Positions 1 through 9,713 of a stretch of DNA of 64,000 bases are shown in pieces; positions within the stretch are counted from its first letter, which is position 1, and every line of letters begins with the position of its first letter. The position numbers and the translations under genes were made by a program. The DNA is taken from positions 69,979,049 to 70,043,048 of the forward strand of contig OY744605.1 in assembly GCA_963556255.1 (NCBI GenBank), written 5' to 3'. The notes under the pieces are model-generated. The model was not told the origin of the DNA. It saw nothing but the letters and a program-made list of their open reading frames with translations, and ran no database searches. The stretch comes from Allolobophora icterica (taxonomy: Eukaryota > Annelida > Clitellata > Crassiclitellata > Lumbricidae).

Positions 1-444
1 ACAGCAAGTTTCGGTTTATTTATTTTATTTATATGCATGTGCAACATAAGTAAAATCTGAATCAGAGCTGCAAGTGTGTTCAACCAACTTGTCTACATAG
101 CAGGCGCAAAACTAGTTTCAACACATCGTATAATGTTATGTAATTAGTAACTTCTGTTGTGCCGGTGTCTAATGCACAAGGCATCAACTGATGGCAAAAC
201 AAAACAAAGCCATAATCAGGTCAATATCCAGAAGATCAGTTCGTATAATCAGTCTATACCAGAGGTGGGCAAACTACGGCCTGCGGGCCAGATTCGGCCC
301 ACCAACACTTTTTACCCAGCTCACACAATTCTTCAGAAAATTCACCAAAAAAATCACAAAATTCAAACCGTGAGAAGTTTTCCTCATTTTACTCACATGG
401 TGCTGCTTTCTTACTTACTATTCCGGTCTTGTCTTCATAATAAC

Positions 445-1087
445 GGTGACCGGGCAATTCGTCGCCAGACAATTCGGCGCCGGACAATTCGGTGCCGGAC
501 ACTTCGATACGATGCGATGGGGCCCCACCGCATCAGGCATAAGTAGATCACTTAATAGGTAATTTAAGACAACACTATACGTGTCATGCTATCAAAGATA
601 TTTAATCACTATATGTAATCATAAAAACTTGTATAAGTGTTTTCTGTCGTGCCCCACTAATGAAGCATAAGTAGATAACTTAATAGGTAATTTAAGACAA
701 CACTATTTAATCGCTATATGTAATCATAAAAAGTTGCATAAGTGTTTTCTGTCGTTCATCTAACACTTAAGTTCGCATGATTCTGAAGATCATAGAACGA
801 TTGTTTGGTGCGACTTGTATTCTAAGCTTATTGAAAACTGTGAAGGCAACGGGTTTGTGAAGATCAAAGAAGATTAATCAATCAATCAAGCAATCAAATT
901 TCATTTATAAAGCTGTAAGGAAACAACTCAAATACATCAAATGGTGCTAAATATGACTTAATAGATGCTCGTTTATTGCAGTTATTTCTCTCAGAGATCA
1001 TCGACCCTTTACTTTACTTGCGACCCTTTACTTGCCGCGCCGAACTGTCCGGCGCCGAATTGTCCGGTGCCGAATTGCCCTAGCACC
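445..1087. mobile_element. Non-autonomous DNA element, probably Mutator-like, nested in the hAT relic
   Basis: The termini are inverted: GGTGACCGGGCAATTCG at 445 against GGTGCTAGGGCAATTCG read backwards from 1087. Both sides have a perfect 9-bp duplication CATAATAAC (436-444 and 1088-1096). A 9-bp duplication points to the Mutator superfamily. The terminal repeats are built of short tandem units (GACAATTCGGCGCCG-like). The interior contains a direct repeat of roughly 100 bp (about 541-650 and 665-755, both starting CATAAGTAGAT). No protein is encoded. Confidence 0.7.
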
Positions 1088-1235
1088 CATAATAACTCTA
1101 TGTATTAACTCTGCCCCCTCTCCACGCAGTCGCCATCAATTTTATGTTTAACATTAAATAATTTTTAAATTTCATTTTCTTAAAATAATAAAACAATTCT
1201 GAAACGAGTGCACAAAAAGGAGGAAAAATCAATCT

Positions 1236-2400
1236 CGAATGCAGAGTTCTCAACGCAAACTGGACAAAGAAGTATTTCTTCACGAACTTTCAAAGCAAAG
1301 CTTCCTATGTCAAGACACTGTGGCTGTATTCAAAGACTTCAGCATAATGTGCCATTTTCAGACCAAGCACAGTGGTTTTGGAAGTATCCCCAATGAAAAC
1401 GAATTACAGAAAAAAGCAGATGACTTGGTAAGAGAGCTAAAGCAGAAACAAACTGTTTTCGTAAAGGGGTCAACCGGGTCGTCCATAAAGAACGTCCGCA
1501 AAATATGACCCACTTTGGACCCCTCCCTCCCCCTTGTCCGCATTTGACCTTACCCTTCCTCCCTCCCCCTTTGCGGATGTCCGCACACCTAAGCCAATTT
1601 TTAATGTCGTCGTCATTATTTTTACAATTATTCCACAGTTCCTGTGCACGTTTAAGTGACAGTTCAGGTTTCATATCGCAGGATGTGCAGTAATAAAAGC
1701 CTCTTTAAAGTCGCAGTAAAGGGCTATACCATGCATGAAGTTTCAGTGAATCACTTCAATGACCTTTTTGTCTCTCAGGTAAGGCTGAAACAAGGTGGTG
1801 TTTAAAAAACTATCAAATTTAAAAGTTTAGATGCGGACGTCTGCACTGGTCATAACCCTCCCTCCCTCCTTGTCCACATTTCGATGACCCCTCCCTCCCC
1901 CTCATTGCGGATGTCCTTTATGGATGACCCTAAAGCAGCCGAGTGAGCAAAGTGCAGCCACAAATCCAGTTTTGCAGTTGATATACTTGGGAAAATGAAT
2001 TAACTTAATTTGAAACTACAAGGCAAAGGGGTTTTTGCACATGAACCATTTGCAGAAGTGAAATCTGTTAAAGTAAGGCTAATGTTGCTTTCAAAGCAGA
2101 TGAAAGAACAAAACTATGGACACTTTCCTTCCCTCCAGCTGCAAAGTGTCACATCAGAGTCTGCACAAAAAATAGTTTTCAGTTGTCAAATTTGAAAGAA
2201 GAATTCTCCAGACAATTTGCGGACTTTAAATCACTCGAGACTGAGTTTGCTTTGCTAACTATACTGTTCACATAAATTTGACACTGACAAAGCTCCTATG
2301 GAACTTCAGCTGGAGTTAATCAACCTACAAAGTGACATTGTTCTCAAAGAACAATTCAAGGATCAGACCTGAAAAGATTCTTTTCTTCACTCACAGAGGA
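1236..2400 (+). pseudogene. Degenerate BED/ZBED-type hAT transposase, interrupted
   Basis: Around 1300-1460 the plus strand reads DTVAVFKDFSIMCHFQTKHSGFG, matching the second half of a BED-type zinc finger (the His pair is kept, the first Cys pair is damaged). This continues into a charged helix (ELKQKQTVFVK). After a MITE at 1466-1930 the reading resumes, and 2010-2200 gives KLQGKGVFAHEPFAEVKS. At about 2200-2350 follow EFSRQFADFKSLETEF and MELQLELINLQSD. These segments, in this order, are typical of ZBED5/GTF2IRD2-like hAT proteins. Stops and frameshifts are present and no C-terminal dimerisation region is readable, so it is a fossil. Confidence 0.7.
1466..1930. mobile_element. Harbinger-like MITE nested in the hAT transposase
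   Basis: The left end contains GGGTCGTCCATAAAG and the right end is its inverse, CTTTATGGATGACCC, ending at 1930. TAAA flanks both sides (1462-1465 and 1931-1934), consistent with the TWA target duplication of PIF/Harbinger elements plus one chance base. It splits the transposase relic; deleting it together with one TAAA copy restores the reading frame across the site (TVFVK then QPSEQSAAT). Inner parts carry C-rich runs like those in the larger element at 44259-45418. Confidence 0.65.
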
Positions 2401-3000
2401 AAAGTTCTCAATCTAAAAACTTTTGCTTAAAAAATGTTTGTAATATTCGCATCCACTTACATAGATCTGCGATGAAACATTTTCAACTACGAAGATAATC
2501 AAATCCAAGTACAGATCTCAGTTCACTGATCTAAACTTGAACTCAATACTGCAATCAGTGCAATCACTCCCGATTATGGAAAACTTGTTAATGCGTTCAC
2601 AGTTGTATTGTATTTTGCATTGTATTGTATCTAGAAATTTACAAAGCGCCTCTCACAGAATAACTATTCAGAGGGCTCTCAGCACAGAAGCCCCGGGGAA
2701 ACAAAAATGCCTTTAGGGAACGCGAGACCGATGAGGAAAAGCCAGCGATTAGTTTGGCCCTGAGCAGAGGGGGAAGATCATTCCACAACATGGGACCCAC
2801 TACACCACTACAGTTGCATACATCTCACTAGTAAGAGTCACAGTATATCTCAAATAAGTAAACTTCTTTCATGTTAGTCGTTATTACAAGTTTAAAATTT
2901 GTTACCCAGCCCTCCAAATTTTTTGGCATTTAAAGTGGCCCAGTGTGCAAAAGGTTTGCCTGACCCTGGCCTGTACCAAAGATCTTAGCATACTCTACGA

Positions 3001-3788
3001 CAGGAGTGGGCAACATACGACCCACGGGCCGGATCCGCCCCCTGGGGACCACCCCTTCACATGTCTTTAATATTAGCATTGTACCCGGCACTTGGGAACC
3101 CTAATTCGGGCCCTACATGAATGTCTGGATTTCTGTAAGTAGGCCGGCATTAAAACATCTGTTTCTTATTTATTAAGAATCGGGCCTCTAGTCTAGACCA
3201 CTCAATCATCAGTGTAATGACTCTCTGCATGAAACAAGACCACAGCGTGGGTAGGTTCGAAACTTTAGAAGCCATCCTCACTTAGATTTCATGCCCTGAA
3301 AAAGTGGCGCTTTTTCCAAGAACCTACGAGTAGATTTGTGAACAGTTCTTCGCAAAGATGAAATTAACAAAATGCAAAAACAGATGTACACTATACAGAT
3401 GACAATCTCTCCAGTGAACTTCGAATGGACACTTCGAACATTACTGCAAACATTCCGGATTTGTGTCGATTTGTGTCGATAGGAAAAGTGTCAGATCTCA
3501 CATTAATCATCTCTTGTATAGTTTCCCAGATCCGAGTGTCCGCCTGTCCATCGTAAGATAAACGCTTCGAAATGTAGCGGCGGTCCATTCTTGGTTACAG
3601 TGGAATGTATGGAATGCATGCCTGAGAAGCCCAACCCGGATGGATTGATAGACAGACAAACAGCGGTTAGTAAGTCTGTCTCTGCCTCCCTCACTTCTTG
3701 CCGCCCTAGCTCCGTCCCTCTCTCCTTCACTCACTCCTCCCTCCCAGCATCACTCCCTCATTATATTAAAAGAAGTTACCCATACCTG
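3001..3788. mobile_element. Short hAT element with 8-bp target duplication
   Basis: The left end is CAGGAGTGGGCAAC (3001) and the inverted right end reads CAGGTATGGGTAAC (3788). Flanking 8-mers CTCTACGA (2993-3000) and CTCTAAGA (3789-3796) differ at one base. The subterminal GGGCCGGATC block resembles the 260-2968 element, so it is probably a deletion derivative of a related hAT. It starts only 24 bp after that element's target duplication. The open frames inside show no recognisable transposase. Confidence 0.72.
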
Positions 3789-3796
3789 CTCTAAGA

Positions 3797-5074
3797 GCTT
3801 TGTCTACACCAAGCAATGCATCTGTACCTGTTAGATTTAAATATACTCTACTTACTAACTTACCTGCAGGTATCTAGACAATTTAGTGCCTTGTTCACTG
3901 TTCAGTACCTTTTAAGTACTTCATAAACGTGCCACCTATGCTAGCATTACCAGTGTGAATATTCTTACTTACTTACTTGACCTTCCACTCGCAACCTCAG
4001 ATGCCACTCCATTATTCAAATGTTATTTTACCTATTTATGCTGTAACCCTTCAAACCACGTATCTCTTTTTGGCAGATCCTGAGCACGCTTAAACCTTAA
4101 GGTCAAGTGCAACTTGATAATTAAATCCACCTGAGAACTACGATTAATTAATGGAAAGCAACCTCAAGATGCGCTGCACAAAGGTGAAGGGCAGGCTCAG
4201 GTCTGACGGTCATATACTAGCCATTCACTTAGATCATCTCTCGTTCCACACGTGTTCACAGCAAGAATTATATGGTAATGATGATGCTATGTCCAGAAGA
4301 ACGCAGCTGTTTGTGTTAATTCATTCATTCATTCATTCGAAGATTTATATAGCGCCCCTTCAAGGTAACTACTCAGAGGCGCTCCCGACACCAGCACGTT
4401 CATATAAGACAGTTAATGATTCATTCATTCAGAAATTTAATATAGCGCACCTTCAAGAAACCTACTCAGAAGCGCTGTTGATCATATCATTCTCAAGATT
4501 AAAATATCAGACCAACTCACAACTCTCTCTCATCACCTGTATTCCAAACTGTTTGAGAAATATTTCACCTACCACACATCCCACATATCATGTATGTTAA
4601 TAATAATAATAATCATAATAATGATATGATGCAGTTACTGTGTAGCGACCTTGAGCAATACCTTCACTCACAATTGCTCTGTGCCACCGATGTTCTGTCG
4701 TACGGTTGTGAATTTTGGAAGGAGGGCAATAATAAATACAGTTGCATTGTATTGTATTAGTAAGATGCTAATCATAAGTATCAATAAACAAGTGCACAAT
4801 AATTAAAAACACACACGGTAGTAGTAGCAGTACTAGTAAACACAGAGATTTATATAGCACCACTTCAAAAGAAACTGACCATAGGCACTCCCGATCTAAC
4901 AACAGAATGACCTTCAAGACAAGAGCCAGAGATATGTTTAGTGTCTCAAGTTGTAGCACAACTTACTCCAGAAAAATGGACTGACCATAGTAAATGTCTG
5001 GGCATTTATGTATATATGGGCATATGTATCTGGACATTTATGTAGCTCCTTTCTGAGAAACCAGTTATACTGAC
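3797..5074. other. Intronic DNA with short SINE/LINE tail fragments
   Basis: This part of the intron after SLC5 exon 3 holds no exon I can recognise. It contains three related fragments with the sequence TTTATATAGCGCC or close variants (about 4330-4395, 4425-4482 and 4840-4900), the first two each preceded by an (ATTC)n run. They look like 3' tails of the same SINE/LINE families seen elsewhere in the window, here in reverse orientation. An AATAATAAT run lies near 4600. Confidence 0.5.
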
Positions 5075-5179
5075 GTTTAGTTCGAAGGCTCCAACCGCAA
5101 TGCCCGACGCAGCACCCGATCCAGCGAGACCGATGAAATGCTCGCTTCCAATGTTGCTGGCAAACAGAGATGCCCCGAT
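5075..5179 (-). CDS. SLC5-like symporter, exon 3 ([13 protein letters not shown] motif)
   Basis: This is a 35-codon exon, phase 0 at both ends, with a CATTTTAG acceptor and a GTCAGT donor. It carries [19 protein letters not shown], the hallmark TM2 region of sodium/glucose cotransporters. Near its end it reads AFELN, where SGLT proteins I remember have FEWN; the tryptophan is replaced by leucine. Reading in frame across the exon 2/3 junction restores the family sequence WLP-IGASLF. Confidence 0.92.
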
Positions 5180-8100
5180 CTAAAATGACAACACCACAGC
5201 TCATCAGAAATTGCCTTCATGTTTTTATAGCACCAATGGTGATTCAAGGGGTAAAAGTGGACTACGCCCCTCAACCCTCAAATATGGCTCTTTTTTTCAG
5301 CATCTTCAGTACATCATAGCAGTTAAATGTAAATTCACACGTTTTTCTACAGAAACTGTATGGTACTGATTTGGCTAATTTTACAGTGAATTTATTAGGC
5401 GAGATTCTTTACCACCGCTGCCCATTTGAACAGATGCCACATCAACTAATGTCCCGTGAATGGACCGTGCTAGCCTGAGATTCAAGTCTCTTAAATACAT
5501 CAAAATAGGCATGCGAACTGGAATGCTCAAGCACAGAGGTGCGTGGGAGGTACACTCTAACCAATGCAGCAAACCAGCAAGCTATAGAAGCGATTAGATT
5601 AGATCAATTTGATTAGATTCGAGTACACACTCTAATACAGAAGTGATTAGATTAGATTTGTATTGATTAGAATTGAGCATAAAATCTATAGACATTGCCC
5701 AGAGTTGGGTGTGTGGTCTACAGAAGTGATTACCCCGGGTGCACTAGATTAGATTAACCCAAGTCTTTTATACAGTAATGTTAAAAAACAGTCAAGAGCG
5801 CTTTGAAAAGCTGTTTCAAATTATCAAGTGATTTATCAAAACAGGACTGCCAAAAGAAAAGCTTCTCCAAGACGAAGGCTGCGTTCCAGGCGATTAAGAC
5901 ATGCCAGCGAAATACATAACGGCAATTAACAAATTTATGGCAACAGTTAGTGCCATAGATAGGCTGGTGCTCAACGGCCGATAGAAGCAGGCACATACCA
6001 TCATGTCTGGGTAGTGTAAACTCTTGAAACTACGCTTGAACATAGACGAGAATTTATGCTCTTTAACATTGGTATTAGAACTCTTAATTAAACAATTATC
6101 ATCATTCTTTGAGAGCTATTACACTCCTCAGGCCTAATGATAATGGTATACTGATTACTGCGCTTTATCAAAGAGAATGTTTTTATAATGATCATTTTAT
6201 AAGGATCATAATGATCATCTTTCAATTACTATTATGCTCTTCAACTACAGTAACGTTCTTCACTAACTCTTATAGTTTTACCCATCATTATATTCTCCAA
6301 GATATACAAATTAATGCGATCGTCAATTAGAAACTGCCGCAAAGTCTTGTATAAGCTTTAAGCCTTTGAGGTGGCTGGCCTCGGGTACAATATTCCAGAG
6401 TTTCCCGCTGTTAGCTGCCTAATTCGTCACAGTTGGGTAACTTTTCAGGTCTTTTCTGTTTTAATTCATTACAGCTGAATATGTTGTTCTGAATCAACTG
6501 TAAGATATCTTTAGCTGGCAAGGAATGCCGTCCACAGATATTTGTTCGTACTTAGAGGTACTTAAAGATGTTCAGTTACATACATACATCGATACATACA
6601 CACACATGCAATCACGCAGTCATGCATATATATACATACACACACTATATATAAAAGTGAGGTTACGTTTTATGAGTAATGTCTGTAAACCGTGACTTAC
6701 AGGAAGCCATGTAATGTAACGACCTGCGAGGAAGTATCCGCTGACAGTGCCACGGTTGCTCTTGCACATCGCCTACACACAACAAACAGACATCAGCTAA
6801 ATGAATAAACGGATCACAAAAAAATGGATTGATAAACGAATAAATAAACAATAAACCAATACAGAATCGAAATTTATCCCTGGATAGATAAACGAATAAC
6901 GAAACGATCACTAAACAACAAAAGGGATAATTACTTGAATAAACAGATAAACAGATCATTAAATGAATAAATGGACTGCTGAACAAATAAAGTTATCACT
7001 AAAATGATTAAATGAATTGCTAATGAATTCACAAATAAACAAAGGATTGTTAGAAGCCTTCCAGAATCGAAATTTATCCCTAGACTCAATTTAACTCCAA
7101 GTTTAAAAATCTGTTTTGGACAGATTAAAGACTGTCAGAGGCCAGAAATCTTGACAAATAGTGTCTTCCAAAGGCAGCAAAACTACTTCTACAGTGTGGC
7201 CGATAGCCAGACATCGAAATGCAATTACCAAACACCGAGTCATGACAGACATACCGAATTTAGGGGTACTGACAACTGGAGAGGGAAATCGCATTGCAGG
7301 TAGGCAGACTACTACCATGGTTGTTAGAAGTACTGCAAATTGATAGATGTACTGAAGTTAGGAGTGCCGCATAACATTATATATATATTTATTTATTTAT
7401 TTATTTGTAGAAGGAAAGTTATACAGCAACACTCAAGAACTAATCAGTATGATTTAATGTACTAATCAGTATAATGTAATGTATATCAGGGATGCTCTCT
7501 GCGCTAGCATATATGATGCTAAACGTAATTACGAGCACACACACACACACACACGCACATACTGGACCGCTGTGTTGAATATAGCAGCTCAATAATCATG
7601 TGCTAGCATGATGATAGAAGCACTGTGCTCAAGTTAGCACAGTATTAGGAACTGGAGCAACTGAGATTAAGGCCAGTTTGGTAAGGAAAGACTTCTTTAG
7701 CAAGCCCATCGTTTATCAAGATGTCCAGTGTTACCCCCGGGTCCACACAGCTGGATCTTTAGGAATTCACTCACTACGACAGATATCTGCAGTGTTAGAC
7801 AGTTACTTTTTGAAAAGTAATTTACCCTGGTAGTTACAGTATTATCAAAATAATAAATAGGTACCGATTACCGTAACTTGTCTAAAATAACTACTTTTAG
7901 CTACTACACATAGACAGAGTAGGGAAAATTGGCTGCATAAGCACGCTGATGATGACGATGATGATGAAGAGCAGTCCCTTAAGCTAGCCCTGAGGGTATG
8001 AAGAGTTAGAGACTTCATCTTCTTAAAAATCCACTCCCATTCATTTGTGTAACGATGTTCCTTTTCCCACAAAAGATACACTTCTCTAGCAGCTATTTAT

Positions 8101-9669
8101 GACCTAGGATAGGTGTAATTATATACTAATTAAGTGCCAATTAGATGAGGTTGTTTCATGGTAATAATGGTAACTGATTTGACTATATAAATACCTTGAC
8201 CTTATGAAATAAGGCTTGCATTGATAACAAGTAACGGGACAAGTGATCAATATCTGTTCCCTAGGCTATAAAAATCAAATATGGGAATTAAAAGTTACAA
8301 TCTGAAGCTAACAGATTGTTTTTTGTATCATTATATGTAAAACAAAACGGTTACAATTGTGATCAGACCCCAAAAGTCATTCAGTGTAGGGGCATTGCAG
8401 ACTTTGGCAGTCGGACTAGTATGGTCGTGGCATTGGGCGGTCGCGAATTCATACGGTCGCGGCATCGGGCGGTCACGACTTTGAATGCTTTTGGACACCC
8501 TACTCTTTATTTCTGGCTAAGGGCCTCATTGGTTAATAATAATATAATAACAACAACGATTTTTTATGGCGTCGTAACACATCCTTGCTGTAACAAGGGC
8601 ACTCAAAGCCAACTAAGCAGAATTAGGCCTTCGAAAGCAGGCAAGTCTTAAGTTAGGATTTGTTGGTTCTAGTGTGCCATCAGTTGTTGCCTTGTGGATT
8701 AAACAATAAACACCGCAGCGATATAAGTTAACAGTTAATTAATAATGATAAAGAATAACAATAACTTGATTTATGCTACCTGTAAATTTTCATACAGCCC
8801 ATAGAATATAGATAAGCTTAAAAAGATAAGTGAATGTCGAGCATAAACACACCCTCAACAAGCATGTTCAAATCGGACATGCTGTTATTTTGGTACTCGG
8901 AGCTTTCGGCAAAAGCAAACAAAGTTTGCATTTTACGATAACAATTATGTCAGATTGGGCCAGAAATTCCATAAATTTGTTCACGTGCCAATTATCGACA
9001 CCATTTCTCGACTTGAGCTTTCACACACTGAAGTGCTGTTTGCTTACTTTTATCACGTGAACAAATTCAAAAATTTCCTTTGTACATATTCAAAATAACA
9101 CAAAGTAACTAATTCATCACAAGTGTCACCTAATAAAAGTAACCCGTTACTGAGGTGTATTATTTTTCAAAGCGTAATTAGTCACAGTACTTTACCAAAA
9201 AATACTCTTTAGTTACAGTACAGCACGTTACAAGTACCGCAGTAATGCACACGACTGGATGTCTGCTTTTCCTACTCCACTGATCATTCCTCAGTTCCTC
9301 CAAGTCAGACCGAATTGATAAAACTAAACATATGTTCTATATTAAGATGGCACTTTCTCATGCATTGAACCATTTGTCTGGATTCTCATGCACAAGAAAC
9401 CTTTTCAGCCAGATGCACCTAGTTAGGTCTGTTACACAGCCGAGTTGCAGCACCTTTGCACGATTGTTAAATGCGCTATTCAAACGCCCACACAGGAGGG
9501 TAGGGGGATAGATGATGATTCAGCCTTCCAATCCCTAGAGGGCAGCAGTAAAATAAGCAGGCGTCTAACAGGCTGCCAAGACGTGTGTTCAATAGATCTT
9601 GATAATTGTACGGTCATGTTTCAATGTAATTTACTTACTTCGGTTTGTCAGTGAGCTAGTGAATAAACA

Positions 9670-9713
<44 letters not shown>

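Larger units (their letters stand above)
260..2968 (+). mobile_element. hAT DNA transposon relic with nested insertions
   Basis: The left end reads CAGAGGTGGGCAAAC at 260 and the right end is the inverted form, GGTTTGCCTGACCCTG, ending at 2968. It is flanked by a diverged 8-bp target duplication (GTCTATAC at 252-259, GCCTGTAC at 2969-2976), as expected for the hAT superfamily. Inside is a broken transposase (see 1236-2400). Two smaller elements have inserted (445-1087 and 1466-1930). It lies in the intron downstream of exon 3 of the SLC5-like gene. Confidence 0.75.

Noticed and set aside
5781..5996. Minus-strand frame containing WNAAFVL, reminiscent of the next SGLT segment
   Set aside because: It lies between exons 2 and 3 of the same gene, which already join in frame. 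The order is wrong and the flanking residues do not match.
6663..6986. 107-codon minus-strand frame read as a single protein
   Set aside because: Only its last part overlaps the real SLC5 exon 2, in another frame; the rest is low-complexity intron sequence.
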